In this document: positions 53,344 through 62,126 of the stretch, in pieces | Layout: each line of letters starts with the position of its first letter | Position numbering within the stretch: position 1 is the first letter of the stretch | Assembly: GCA_937870635.1 (NCBI GenBank) | Contig: CALMZP010000053.1 | Coordinates: forward strand, 80,352-144,351 | DNA length: 64,000 bases | Direction of reading: 5' to 3' | DNA from: an uncultured Acidobacteriota bacterium | GTDB taxonomy: Bacteria; Acidobacteriota; Thermoanaerobaculia; Gp7-AA8 | The notes under the pieces: model-generated | The model's input: only the letters and a program-made list of their open reading frames with translations | Database searches by the model: none | What the model was told of the DNA's origin: nothing | Made by a program: the position numbers and the translations under genes

Positions 53344-55755
53344 TCACAAGATCAGCGGAAAGCGCCCGGGATTCGCTTCGTGCAGCAACGCGTAGACGCT
53401 CTCGAAGATCGACTCGCGATTCGGCTTGGACCAGTAGTCTCCATCGGAACCATACGCAGGCCGATGCGCCTTCGCGGCGATCGTGCGCGGTTCCGAATCG
53501 AGCCACTCGTAAGCACCGTCCCGCTCCACGACCTGCTGCAGCATGAACGCGGTCGCGCCGCCCGGAACGTCTTCGTCGATGAACGCCACGCGGCTCGTCT
53601 TCTGGATCGATTCAGCGATGACCCCCGGAACGTCGAAGGGCAGGAGCGTCTGAACGTCGATCACTTCCGGATCGATGCCGGCCAGCGTGAGGAGCTCCAC
53701 CGCCTCCATGACGACGCGGAGCGTCGCGCCGTAGCTGACGAGGGTCACGTCCTTCCCTTCCCGGATCACTTCCGGCACTCCCAGGGGCACCGTGAACTCG
53801 CCGATGTTCGAAGGCAGCTTCTCCTTGACGCGATATGCATTCAGCACTTCGACCACGATCGCCGGATCGTCGCCGCGAAGCAGCGTGTTGTACAGGCCCG
53901 CGGCCTGAGTCATGTTGCGCGGCACACAGACATGCATCCCGCGCACGAGGTTGATGATGCCCGCCATCGGCGAGCCGGAATGCCAGATGCCTTCGAGACG
54001 GTGGCCCCGTGTGCGGACGATGACCGGCGCCTTCTGTCCTCCCGCTGAGCGCCACCGCAGCATCGCCAGGTCGTCGGACATGATCTGCAGCGCGTAGAGG
54101 ATGTAGTCGAGGTACTGGATCTCGGCGATCGGACGGAGGCCGCGGACAGCGGCGCCGATGGCCTGGCCGATGATCGTCGCCTCGCGGATCCCTGTGTCGG
54201 TGACGCGAAGCTCACCGTACTTCTCCTGGAGCCCCATGCATCCCTGGTTGACGTCGCCGAGTTTTCCGACGTCCTCACCGAAGATGAAGACACGAGGATC
54301 GCGGCGCAGGGCGTGGTCGAAGCAGTGGTTGAGGATCTCGAAGCCGTTCAGCACGGGCGCGTCGGGCGCATACTCGGCTTCGACTTCCTCGACGCGAAGC
54401 GGCGACTGGTCGCTTTCGCTGTAGAGGTGAGCGCCATAGCGGTCGTCCCCGCTCTCGATGAATTCGCGGCGCCAGCGGACGATCTCTTCGGGCAGTTCGC
54501 TCGACCGCGCTACGACGAGCGCCGATGTCAGCGCTTTGGCTGCATCGCGGCGGAACGGCGACTGCACGCGCTGCAGCTCGGCTCGAATCTGGGCGATCGC
54601 AACGGCCTGGTCCGGCGCGCTGGACGCTAGTGTGTCGAGAAAGCCCGCGACCGTCTGCACGTCGCGATCGATTTCTGCACGGTAAGCGGTCCACGCCTCC
54701 CGCTGCGCGTCGCGGACGGCCGTGACGTCTTCACGCTCCATGCGAGCGAGATCGTCGGCCGTGGCGATCCCCTGACCGATCATCCAGTCGCGCATCTTCC
54801 GGATCGAGTCGAACTCCACTTCCCACTCGAGCCGTTCCTTCGACTTGTAGCGCTCGTGGCTTCCAGAGGTGGAATGCCCCTGTGGCTGCGTCACCTCTGT
54901 CACGTGGATGATGGCCGGCACGTGATCCATGCGCACGATGCTGGCGGCGGCGATGTACGTCTCGCATAACGCCGGGTAATCCCACGCCTTCACGGTGTAG
55001 AGGTCGTACCCCTGCTTCTGTTTCGGCTCGCGCTGGAATCCCTTGAGCAGTTCCGAGAGGTTGCCCCGCGTGATCTGGTAGTCGTTCGGAACGGAGATGC
55101 CGTACCCGTCATCCCAGATCGACACGATCATCGGAACTCCCAGGACGCCCGCGGCATTGATGGACTCCCAGAACAATCCTTCCGCGCAGCTCGCGTTGCC
55201 GATGGTGCCCCACGCGATCTCGTCGCCTTCGCGAGAAAACTGCGTCATCGATTTCAGCCCGTCGACCTCGCGGTAGAGCCTGGATGCGTATGCGAGGCCG
55301 ACCAGGCGCGGCATCTGTCCGCCCGTCGGCGAAATGTCCGCGGACGTGTTGTACATCTCGGTCTGGCTCTTCCAGGAGCCGTCCGGGTTGAGCAGGCGTG
55401 TCGCGAAGTGGCAATTCATCGAGCGCCCGCCGGAGAACGGATCGTGCTCGAGGTCGGCGTGCGCATAGAGCTGTCCGAAGAATTCGGCGAGCGTCGCCGC
55501 CCCCGTCGCGAGCATGAACGTCTGGTCGCGGTAGTAGCCCGAACGCCAGTCACCCAGGCGGAACGCGCGCGCCATTGCCAGCTGCGCGATCTCCTTGCCG
55601 TCGCCGAAGATGCCGAATTTGGCCTTGCCGGTGAGGACTTCCTTGCGCCCGATCAGGCTGGCCTGACGGCTGCGAAACGCCACGCGGTAGTCTTCGACGA
55701 TGCTCTCGCGCGTGAACTGCGTACGGATGTTTTCCGATTGCTCGGGTACCGGCAA
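53344..55755 (-). CDS. Fused thiamine-dependent 2-oxoacid dehydrogenase E1 (alpha-beta)
   Basis: 803 residues. Residues about 40-380: E1-alpha ([20 protein letters not shown]; the thiamine diphosphate GDG-N-type region around [39 protein letters not shown]). Residues about 455-803: E1-beta ([60 protein letters not shown]). In most bacteria these are separate subunits; the fused form is known in some lineages. It feeds acyl groups to an E2/E3 complex (branched-chain or acetoin-type); E2 and E3 genes are not in the window. Single, complete frame. Confidence 0.9.
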   Translation of the reverse strand: MPVPEQSENIRTQFTRESIVEDYRVAFRSRQASLIGRKEVLTGKAKFGIFGDGKEIAQLAMARAFRLGDWRSGYYRDQTFMLATGAATLAEFFGQLYAHADLEHDPFSGGRSMNCHFATRLLNPDGSWKSQTEMYNTSADISPTGGQMPRLVGLAYASRLYREVDGLKSMTQFSREGDEIAWGTIGNASCAEGLFWESINAAGVLGVPMIVSIWDDGYGISVPNDYQITRGNLSELLKGFQREPKQKQGYDLYTVKAWDYPALCETYIAAASIVRMDHVPAIIHVTEVTQPQGHSTSGSHERYKSKERLEWEVEFDSIRKMRDWMIGQGIATADDLARMEREDVTAVRDAQREAWTAYRAEIDRDVQTVAGFLDTLASSAPDQAVAIAQIRAELQRVQSPFRRDAAKALTSALVVARSSELPEEIVRWRREFIESGDDRYGAHLYSESDQSPLRVEEVEAEYAPDAPVLNGFEILNHCFDHALRRDPRVFIFGEDVGKLGDVNQGCMGLQEKYGELRVTDTGIREATIIGQAIGAAVRGLRPIAEIQYLDYILYALQIMSDDLAMLRWRSAGGQKAPVIVRTRGHRLEGIWHSGSPMAGIINLVRGMHVCVPRNMTQAAGLYNTLLRGDDPAIVVEVLNAYRVKEKLPSNIGEFTVPLGVPEVIREGKDVTLVSYGATLRVVMEAVELLTLAGIDPEVIDVQTLLPFDVPGVIAESIQKTSRVAFIDEDVPGGATAFMLQQVVERDGAYEWLDSEPRTIAAKAHRPAYGSDGDYWSKPNRESIFESVYALLHEANPGRFPLIL

Positions 55756-55853
55756 GTGATCTCCATTGAGCGAAGTCCCAGTCGGCGCCCGAGGCAGGAA
55801 AGGGGTCGCCGCTGCGGAGCCGAATCGTAGCAGAGAGAGGGTATGCTGGGGAC

Positions 55854-56255
55854 ATGGTTGGAGAATTCAAGGCTTTCCTCACCCGATCCAACGCGCTGGC
55901 CCTTGCCATCGGCGTGATCATCGGCGCGGCGACCGCGAAACTCGTCAGTGCCTTCGCCGACGACCTCCTCATGCCGATCATCGGGCTGATCATGCCGGGG
56001 GGCGACTGGCGCGCCGCAAAATGGGTGCTCGAGACCGCCACCGGCCCCGATGGCAAGGTCACGGAGAACGCCATCCTTTACGGGCACTTCCTCGGCTCGG
56101 TGCTCGACTTCGTGATCATCGCGTTCATCGTCTTCGCGATCACGAAAGCCGCGCTCCGTCCGGACCCGGCAGTACCCACGAAGTCCTGCCCGCAATGCCT
56201 CGAGGTCATACCCCTCGGCGCAACCAGGTGCCGGGCCTGTGCCTCGGCGGTCTGA
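55854..56255 (+). CDS. mscL: Large-conductance mechanosensitive channel MscL with zinc-ribbon tail
   Basis: 133 residues. MscL features: [20 protein letters not shown] (amphipathic N-helix and TM1) with [20 protein letters not shown], periplasmic loop, TM2 ([20 protein letters not shown]). A C-terminal extension carries Cys112, Cys115, Cys126 and Cys129 (CPQC, CRAC), a zinc ribbon in place of the usual charged C-terminal helix bundle. MscL releases solutes under osmotic downshock. The stop is 3 bp before a large AT-rich palindrome. Confidence 0.92.
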   Translation: MVGEFKAFLTRSNALALAIGVIIGAATAKLVSAFADDLLMPIIGLIMPGGDWRAAKWVLETATGPDGKVTENAILYGHFLGSVLDFVIIAFIVFAITKAALRPDPAVPTKSCPQCLEVIPLGATRCRACASAV

Positions 56256-56258
56256 CGG

Positions 56259-56333
56259 ATTTTAGATTTTGGATTTTAGATTTTGGATTTGGACAGCGCT
56301 AGATGGTCAATCCAAATCCAAAATCCAAAATCT
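56259..56333. repeat. Long AT-rich palindrome (GATTTTGGATT type)
   Basis: ATTTTAGATTTTGGATTTTA then GATTTTGGATTTGGA; about 13-bp centre; TCAATCCAAATCCAAAATCC then AAAATC. Same type as 20228-20283 but longer and slightly imperfect. It lies exactly between two convergent gene ends and may act as a bidirectional transcription stop. Confidence 0.9.
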
Positions 56334-56334
56334 T

Positions 56335-57783
56335 CTATGAGTCCAGCTCGCGGACAGCCGTATCGAGCATGCCCTGCACCCGATCCGCGTCCGGGCTCTC
56401 GCTGTAAATGCGGATGATCGGCTCCGTCCCCGACTTGCGGAAAAGGAGCCACGACCCGTCGGAAAAATTCATCTTCACGCCGTCCTTTTCCTCACGGCGT
56501 GAAAAGTCGGGGCCGAAGGCTCGGTCCAGGTCCCCCGATCGCACCCGATCGATGAGGCGGCCGCACACGGGGATCGGGCGGCTGACGTCACGGCGGTCGT
56601 AGTAAAGCGCGCCGAACTCCTGTTCCATGTCGTCGATGATCACCGACAGCGGCTTTCCGTAATGCGCCACCGCTTCGGCCACCATCATTCCGGAGAGGAT
56701 TCCGTCGCGCTCAGGCATGAAATGGCCGAAGCCGATGCCTCCGCTCTCCTCTCCTCCGATCAGAACATTCCGCGCGAGCATCACGTCGGCAACGTACTTG
56801 AAACCGATCGGCGTCTCGTGGAGGGTGGCGTGAAGCCGTTGTGCCACTTTCTCGATGAGGCGCGTGGTCGAGAATGTCTTGACGATCTCGCCGTCCAGCC
56901 GCCTCTCGCGCACGAGATAGAGCGCGAGCAGCGAGATGATCTTGTGCGGCGAGACGAACGTGCCGCGCTCATCGAGAATGCCCAGCCGGTCGGCGTCGCC
57001 GTCGTTGCAGATTGCAAGGTCGTACTCGCCGGACAGCATCACATTCTGCGAGGCCACGAGGTTCTCGGGAATCGGTTCGGGATTGACCCCGCCGAACGAG
57101 GGGTTGATTTCGCCGCGAATGCCGTCGACGATCGTTTCGGACGGCGCCGCCGCGGAGCGGCGAATGATGCGCGCCGCGCCTACATAGTCGACGCCGAGGA
57201 TTCTGGAAGGGATCGTCGCCGAAACACCGTGAATGGGATCGTGGAGAATCGCCAGCGCCGCACTCTTGATGCGGGGAATGTCGAGCTCTTCGCGAAGGCC
57301 AGCGACGTAATCGTCGAGGATGTTCTCCACACCGAGGCTTCCGCCCGAGCGGCGCTCCTGGCGGCCGAGCGCACCGGCAATGGACTGATAAGTCTCCGGC
57401 AGAGCCGATCCCCCGTACCAGGCCTTGAACTTCACGCCGTTGTAGCGGGCCGGATTGTGGCTGGCCGTGATGACCACGCCGCCGAGGAGCCGGCGATGGC
57501 GGGCGGTCCAGGAAACAGTCTGCGAAGGGATCGGTTGATCGGAGAGAATGACGCGATAGCCCGCGTCCCGCAGACTCTCCGCTGCCGCCATCGCGAATTC
57601 ACGCGAAAGGAACCGTCGGTCAAACCCGACGATCAATGCATTGCGATCGATCTCCGCGGGAGGTTCGAGCGTCCGGGCGGCCACGCCGACGGCATCCACG
57701 ACGCGGCGGACACTGTCAAATGTGAAGACATCGGCGATGACGGCGCGCCATCCGTCTGTGCCGAAAGTGATCGCCTCAGTCAT
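56335..57783 (-). CDS. Phosphoglucomutase/phosphomannomutase family hexose-phosphate mutase
   Basis: 482 residues, family length. Active Ser in VVITASHNPARYNG; Mg-binding CNDGDADRLG; substrate specificity loop GGEESGGIGFGHFMPERDG; phosphate-binding FRKSGTEPIIRIYSES. Start FGTDGWRAVIADVFTF. It interconverts hexose 1- and 6-phosphates in cytosolic sugar metabolism; the exact sugar (glucose, mannose or glucosamine) is not decided. Monocistronic, with its 3' end abutting the AT-rich palindrome. Confidence 0.92.
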   Translation of the reverse strand: MTEAITFGTDGWRAVIADVFTFDSVRRVVDAVGVAARTLEPPAEIDRNALIVGFDRRFLSREFAMAAAESLRDAGYRVILSDQPIPSQTVSWTARHRRLLGGVVITASHNPARYNGVKFKAWYGGSALPETYQSIAGALGRQERRSGGSLGVENILDDYVAGLREELDIPRIKSAALAILHDPIHGVSATIPSRILGVDYVGAARIIRRSAAAPSETIVDGIRGEINPSFGGVNPEPIPENLVASQNVMLSGEYDLAICNDGDADRLGILDERGTFVSPHKIISLLALYLVRERRLDGEIVKTFSTTRLIEKVAQRLHATLHETPIGFKYVADVMLARNVLIGGEESGGIGFGHFMPERDGILSGMMVAEAVAHYGKPLSVIIDDMEQEFGALYYDRRDVSRPIPVCGRLIDRVRSGDLDRAFGPDFSRREEKDGVKMNFSDGSWLLFRKSGTEPIIRIYSESPDADRVQGMLDTAVRELDS

Positions 57784-57803
57784 TGCGGCGCGTATTGTAT
57801 TGG

Positions 57804-58280
57804 CTACGGTCTGCCGAAGCCGCCACCGAGCTGCGGTTTCTTCCGTTCCTCTTGAATGAGCCCGACACCTTCCGGACCACCGACGATGCGGACGTCCGCT
57901 TCGCTCCCTGTCGGGGCGATCGTCGTTGTCGTGGGTCCGGTAGTCACCGGTTCGGGCGTGAGCGTCGGAGTTCCGAGGTATTGTTCGCGCGCGGCCGATT
58001 CAAGGGAGAAGGGATCTGCCGATGCTGATTCATCGACCGGTGCCACGACCGGGCGCTCAGTGATGGGAGCCGGTGCCACCGGCGGCGCCTTCTTCATCTC
58101 GCGGCCGTACAGCCGCCCAAAGTCTTCGTCGCCGGTGGTGTCCCGCATTTCCGAGCGGATGTTCAGGACTGCGACGATGAGAACAATGACCACGGTTGCG
58201 ATTCCGAAGTTGCGCAGCGTTACGATGCGGCGATGGGTTCGCCGCTCGATTGCTGGAACGACTTTCTTTCTCGCCATCAT
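57804..58280 (-). CDS. Single-pass membrane protein, unknown
   Basis: 158 residues from the ATG at 58280 (M-M-ARKK; 58277 is equally possible). A basic N-terminus (RKKVVPAIERRTHRRIVTLR) precedes one membrane helix (NFGIATVVIVLIVAVLNI). The rest is Pro/Thr-rich and disordered (TPEPVTTGPTTTTIAPTG), ending in a Gly-rich tail. Probably cytosolic N-terminus with periplasmic tail. No family recognised. Confidence 0.5.
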   Translation of the reverse strand: MMARKKVVPAIERRTHRRIVTLRNFGIATVVIVLIVAVLNIRSEMRDTTGDEDFGRLYGREMKKAPPVAPAPITERPVVAPVDESASADPFSLESAAREQYLGTPTLTPEPVTTGPTTTTIAPTGSEADVRIVGGPEGVGLIQEERKKPQLGGGFGRP

Positions 58281-58347
58281 GCGAAAATTTACTGCGAACG
58301 GCCTGCCAAGGTTGGGCCAGCTGTAAAACATTCATAAGGAGAGGCTT

Positions 58348-59400
58348 ATGGCCAGCATCGCCATCATCGGCACCGGCTGGGGCTCCCGGGTCCAGGTGCC
58401 GATGTTCCGGGAGGCCGGGCTCGACATCGTGGGAATCGCCGGATTCCACGGCGAAAAGACGCGCCGTATCGGCGAAGAGCTCGTGATTCCGCCCTTTGAC
58501 GACTGGCGCGCTCTCCTCGACACCGAGGCGGACATCATCTCGATCACGGCTCCGCCCTCGGAGCATCTGGAGATGGCCACGGCTGCTCTGGAGAGCGGCA
58601 AGCACGTCATCAACGAGAAGCCGACTGCTCTCAACGCCGCCGAAGCGTCGCGCCTCCTCTCCGTCTCCCGCCGCCATTCCAGCAGGATCTCCCTCGTCGA
58701 CCATGAGCTCCGGTTCCTCCCCGCCTGGCGAGCGGCGAAGGAACAGATCGAGCGCATCGGTCCTCTCCGCTACGTCGAAGTCCGTTACGCAAGTCCCGGC
58801 CGTGGGGACCGCACCCGCGAATGGAACTGGTGGAGCGATGCCGGAAGAGGCGGAGGCATCTGGGGCGCCGTCGGTTCCCACTTCGTCGACACCATCCGCT
58901 ACCTCGGCTTCGAGATCGACGCGGCGAAGGCCGACCTGCGCACGATCATCGCCGAGCGTCCCTTTGGCAACAGCCGCCGCGCCGTGACCTCCGACGACTA
59001 CGCGGTTGTCAACCTGCAACTCCGCGGTGGTGCGCTGGCGGCGATCTCGTTGAGCGCCGTCGCGAGCGGTACGGACGAACCGGCGATGATCACCATCCAT
59101 GGCGAGGACGGCGCGTTCCGGCTCCTGGGCGAAGAGCTGCTGCACGCGAAACCGTCGAAGCCGTTCGTGCGCATCGCGGGTGGCGACCTGCAGAAGATGC
59201 CCGGAAACTCCCCCGGCGGTGCCTTTGGAACGGGGACGCTGCTCTTCGGACGGGCCCTGCGAGCCGCGCTCGACGACAACCACCGCGCCGAGCTGAATCC
59301 GGCGGCCACGTTCGACGACGGTCTCGCACAGCAGAAGGTGCTCGACGCCGCGCGGCAGTCCGCGAATCAGAACGGCGTCTGGGTGAAAGTGGCGCGGTGA
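58348..59400 (+). CDS. Gfo/Idh/MocA family oxidoreductase
   Basis: 350 residues. N-terminal Rossmann domain (IAIIGTGWGSRVQVPMFREA), the family motif HVINEKP (EKP) and the C-terminal alpha/beta domain (WGAVGSHFVDTIRYLG). Members oxidise or reduce sugars and related compounds with NAD(P). The usual His/Asp/Lys set is in NEKP and GSHFVD. Substrate unknown. AAGGAG precedes the ATG. A single family A arm follows. Confidence 0.88.
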   Translation: MASIAIIGTGWGSRVQVPMFREAGLDIVGIAGFHGEKTRRIGEELVIPPFDDWRALLDTEADIISITAPPSEHLEMATAALESGKHVINEKPTALNAAEASRLLSVSRRHSSRISLVDHELRFLPAWRAAKEQIERIGPLRYVEVRYASPGRGDRTREWNWWSDAGRGGGIWGAVGSHFVDTIRYLGFEIDAAKADLRTIIAERPFGNSRRAVTSDDYAVVNLQLRGGALAAISLSAVASGTDEPAMITIHGEDGAFRLLGEELLHAKPSKPFVRIAGGDLQKMPGNSPGGAFGTGTLLFGRALRAALDDNHRAELNPAATFDDGLAQQKVLDAARQSANQNGVWVKVAR

Positions 59401-59412
59401 CTCTCAAAAGCA

Positions 59413-59439
59413 TGTCATCCGAAGCGTGAGCGAGGGATG
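59413..59439. repeat. Family A, single arm
   Basis: TGTCATCCGAAGCGTGAGCG followed by AGGGATG, between the oxidoreductase and the transhydrogenase genes, at a position where an alpha-1 subunit gene might be expected. Confidence 0.7.
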
Positions 59440-59532
59440 CTTTCGACGACACTGATCGTCGCAGCATTCGACTCTCACATTCTTGCGCCTCACTCAGAGG
59501 ATAATCCGCACGTCGAACGACGGAGGACATGG

Positions 59533-59868
59533 ATGCAGCTCCTTTTTCTGGTGGCTTCGAGCACGATCGCGTCTCCCCAGCAGTCGTCCAGCTCACTGCT
59601 CTACGTCCTGCTCCTCGGGACACTGGTCGGACTCGGCGTCATCACGCGCGTATCCCGCCTGCTTCACACGCCGCTCATGTCGCTGACGAACGCGATCTCA
59701 GCCATCGCCGTCGTCGGCGCGATCGTCGTCGCCGGTGTTCCGCACTCGCGACTCATCAACATTCTCGGAGCAATCGCGGTCTTCGCCTCGATGACGAACA
59801 TCGTCAGCGGCTTTCTCATCACCGACCGCATGCTGAAGATGTTCCGCCAGAAAGGTCCGAAGCAATGA
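59533..59868 (+). CDS. pntAB: NAD(P) transhydrogenase subunit alpha part 2 (membrane domain)
   Basis: 111 residues from the ATG at 59533; a longer frame from 59437 adds non-family sequence overlapping the repeat. Four hydrophobic helices (LLYVLLLGTLVGLGVITRVS; SLTNAISAIAVVGAIVVAG; LINILGAIAVFASMTNIVSG) match the PntA-2 membrane subunit. With PntB it forms the proton channel that drives hydride transfer from NADH to NADP+. The stop overlaps the ATG of pntB (ATGA), so they are coupled. Confidence 0.88.
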   Translation: MQLLFLVASSTIASPQQSSSSLLYVLLLGTLVGLGVITRVSRLLHTPLMSLTNAISAIAVVGAIVVAGVPHSRLINILGAIAVFASMTNIVSGFLITDRMLKMFRQKGPKQ

Positions 59869-61271
59869 CCTTTCTCCTCGAATTCGCCTATCTGGCAGCC
59901 ACGGCGCTGTTCGTCCTCGCGCTCCACTGGATGAACGATCCCAGTACGGCCCGGCGCGGCGTGATCGCCGGCGCGGGCGGCATGGCCCTGGCCATCCTCG
60001 GCACCCTCCTCTCCCCCGGCATCATGAACTGGGGGCTCATTGCGATCGCGGCAGTGGCAGGCATTGCGGTTGGAATCCCTCTCTCGCGCGTCCCGCTCAC
60101 GGCGGTCCCTCAACGTACGGCGCTCTCGCACGCGTTCGGCGGTGCCGCTGCCGGCCTGGTCGGCGTGGCGAAGTTCCATCTTTTCCTCGGCGACGGAGGC
60201 CATGGCCTCACCCGCTTCATCACCATTGCAATCATCGGCGAGGTGATCCTGGGGTTCGTGACGGTGACGGGCAGCCTCATCGCCGCGGCGAAGCTGCAGG
60301 AAGTGAAATGGGTGCCTCAGCGTCCGCTGACGTACCCCGGCCAGAACGTCGTGAATCTCATGTTGCTCGCGATCGCGGTTGCGTGCGGCATGGCCATCGT
60401 CGTGAATCCAGCTGGATTCGGCTTTCTCTTCCCGGTCGTGATCGTCCTGGCGGCACTCTTCGGCGTCTTGCTAGTTCTACCGATCGGCGGAGCGGACATG
60501 CCGACCGTCATCTCGCTGCTGAATGCTTACGCCGGACTTGCGGCCGTGGCGATGGGGTTCGTGCTGGACAACAAACTTCTGATCATCGCCGGAGCCCTGG
60601 ACGGCGCCTCGGGCCTGATCCTGTCGATCATCATGTCGAGAGCGATGAATCGCTCCTTCGGCAACGTTCTCTTCGGTGCGTTCGGGCAGGTGACGACCGC
60701 CGCGGCAGGGGTCGAAACGCGGAAGGCCAAGACAGAGACAGCGGAGGGGGCCGCGCAGTTCATGGAGATTGCGGAGACGGTGGTCATCGTGCCGGGCTAC
60801 GGCATGGCCGTCGCGCAGGCGCAGCACCGCGTGCGCGAGCTTTATGACCTCCTCCGGAAGCGCGGTGTGACGGTGAAGTTCGCGATCCATCCCGTCGCCG
60901 GGCGCATGCCCGGGCACATGAACGTGCTGCTTGCCGAGGCGGACATTCCGTACGAGGACCTCGTGGAGATGGATGAGATCAATGCCGACATGCCGCGCAC
61001 CGATGTCGTGCTGGTCGTCGGCGCGAACGATGTCGTGAATCCGGCCGCTCGATCGAATCCGGCGAGCCCGATCTACGGCATGCCGATCATCGATGCCGAC
61101 AAGGCCCGCATGTGCTTTGCGATCAAACGGTCCATGAACCCCGGGTTTGCCGGCATCGAGAACGAGCTCTACTTTGCCGAGACCACTTTCATGCTGTTCG
61201 GAGACGCGAAGGCGGTGATCGGCGAGATCGTCAAGTCGTTGCAGGCTTCATCAGCCAGCTCGGCTGACTGA
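59865..61271 (+). CDS. pntB: NAD(P) transhydrogenase subunit beta
   Basis: 468 residues, full length. Eight to nine N-terminal helices (FLLEFAYLAATALFVLALHW; VVNLMLLAIAVACGMAIVVN), the membrane region ending near IIAGALDGASGLILSIIMSR, then the NADP(H)-binding domain (IVPGYGMAVAQAQHRVRELY; FAIHPVAGRMPGHMNVLLAE; TDVVLVVGANDVVNPAARS). The soluble NAD-binding alpha part 1 subunit, normally encoded just upstream, is not seen in the window. Confidence 0.95.
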   Translation: MTFLLEFAYLAATALFVLALHWMNDPSTARRGVIAGAGGMALAILGTLLSPGIMNWGLIAIAAVAGIAVGIPLSRVPLTAVPQRTALSHAFGGAAAGLVGVAKFHLFLGDGGHGLTRFITIAIIGEVILGFVTVTGSLIAAAKLQEVKWVPQRPLTYPGQNVVNLMLLAIAVACGMAIVVNPAGFGFLFPVVIVLAALFGVLLVLPIGGADMPTVISLLNAYAGLAAVAMGFVLDNKLLIIAGALDGASGLILSIIMSRAMNRSFGNVLFGAFGQVTTAAAGVETRKAKTETAEGAAQFMEIAETVVIVPGYGMAVAQAQHRVRELYDLLRKRGVTVKFAIHPVAGRMPGHMNVLLAEADIPYEDLVEMDEINADMPRTDVVLVVGANDVVNPAARSNPASPIYGMPIIDADKARMCFAIKRSMNPGFAGIENELYFAETTFMLFGDAKAVIGEIVKSLQASSASSAD

Positions 61272-61395
61272 TCGGCAGATCGGTCACATGGCTGACGTGA
61301 CACTGGAACGGTCCGACGGCGACGAGCGCGCCGCGAAAGAGAAGCGACTCGACGGGCTTGATGCGACCCTCGAGGCTCCCGCGCCGATGGTACAT
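61231..61395 (-). CDS. Short ORF, possible AraC-type N-terminal remnant
   Basis: 54 residues on the strand opposite pntB's end: MYHRRGSLEGRIKPVESLLF then RGALVAVGPFQCHVSHVTDL, with some similarity to the cupin N-termini of AraC-family regulators. No DNA-binding domain follows. Weak; perhaps a truncated relic. Confidence 0.2.
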   Translation of the reverse strand: MYHRRGSLEGRIKPVESLLFRGALVAVGPFQCHVSHVTDLPISQPSWLMKPATT

Positions 61396-61433
61396 CACCG
61401 CCCCGCGAGGCGGCGGTGGCGAATCGCGAATTG

Positions 61434-61820
61434 TCAGCGGCGCCGGTGGACGTGCTCCCTGAGCCAGGCTTCGAGATGGTCGAAGTCGGCAGTCCTCGTC
61501 TCCAGGAGTCCGATGAGAAATCGATGCGCCTCGTCTGCCTCCACGACGATTCTCCAGCCGTTCATCCGCAGGAAGACGTCGGTGGCAAAGAAGGCAACGC
61601 GTTTGTTCCCATCCACGAACGCGTGGTTCATCAGAAGCGATTCGAAGAGCGCCGCGGCCATGGCCGCGAGATCGGCGTAATAGCCGCTGCGCGGCCGATG
61701 CAGCGCGCTGTCGAGGAGACCGACATCGCGGATTCCAGCTGGACCACCGAACGTTTCGATCAGTCGCTCATGAATGGCGATCGTCTCGTCGAGCGAAAGG
61801 AACGCGATCTCACCCGGCAA
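61434..61820 (-). CDS. Fic/Doc-family toxin (death-on-curing type)
   Basis: 128 residues. Doc-type Fic fold: the conserved active loop HAFVDGNKR (HxFxDGNKR) and the upstream helical FESLLMN. Doc kinases phosphorylate elongation factor EF-Tu and arrest translation; other Fic proteins AMPylate. The 11-bp overlap with the antitoxin gene upstream is typical of type II toxin-antitoxin operons. Compact, single domain, no inhibitory helix of its own. Confidence 0.85.
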   Translation of the reverse strand: MPGEIAFLSLDETIAIHERLIETFGGPAGIRDVGLLDSALHRPRSGYYADLAAMAAALFESLLMNHAFVDGNKRVAFFATDVFLRMNGWRIVVEADEAHRFLIGLLETRTADFDHLEAWLREHVHRRR

Positions 61821-62022
61821 GCAGCCTTCCCAGCTCCCGGTTGTCCTCGATCGACCGTTCGAGGTGCTCCATTACAGTCGGCCGGACCCGGCGGCGGCGG
61901 ACATAGTCCGCGATCGCCTCATTGAGGAGCCCGGAGATGTTCTGGTGAGACTCCGCTGCGACCGCCTTGAGCTCTTCCCAGACGCGTTCTTCGACGACGG
62001 AACTGATCTTGATCGTAGCCAT
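61810..62022 (-). CDS. CopG/RHH-type antitoxin
   Basis: 70 residues. N-terminal ribbon (MATIKISSVVEERVWEELKA) followed by helix-helix (AAESHQNISGLLNEAIADYV) and a C-terminal acidic/hydrophobic part (EHLERSIEDNRELGRLLAG) that likely wraps the toxin. As in Phd/Doc-type pairs, it would neutralise the toxin and repress its own operon. No palindromic operator recognised. Confidence 0.75.
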   Translation of the reverse strand: MATIKISSVVEERVWEELKAVAAESHQNISGLLNEAIADYVRRRRVRPTVMEHLERSIEDNRELGRLLAG

Positions 62023-62067
62023 CTTGACATTTCAAGATACGTCTGGCGAACCGTCCCGTCAAGGCAA

Positions 62068-62100
62068 GAAAAAAGGCGCCGGCTCGACAGAGCCGGCGCC
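62068..62100 (-). terminator. Rho-independent terminator of pnp
   Basis: GGCGCCGGCTC, loop TGTC, GAGCCGGCGCC on the minus strand, then TTTTTTCTTGCC. An 11-bp stem with a T-run, 26 bp past the pnp stop and before the antitoxin gene. Confidence 0.92.
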
Positions 62101-62126
62101 ACGTCGATATCGAATCTGCGGAAGAG

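Noticed and set aside
56259..56333. The AT-rich palindrome as an origin-like or attachment site.
   Set aside because: No integrase, tRNA or replication gene is adjacent and a second copy exists at 20228, so a dispersed repeat is more likely.
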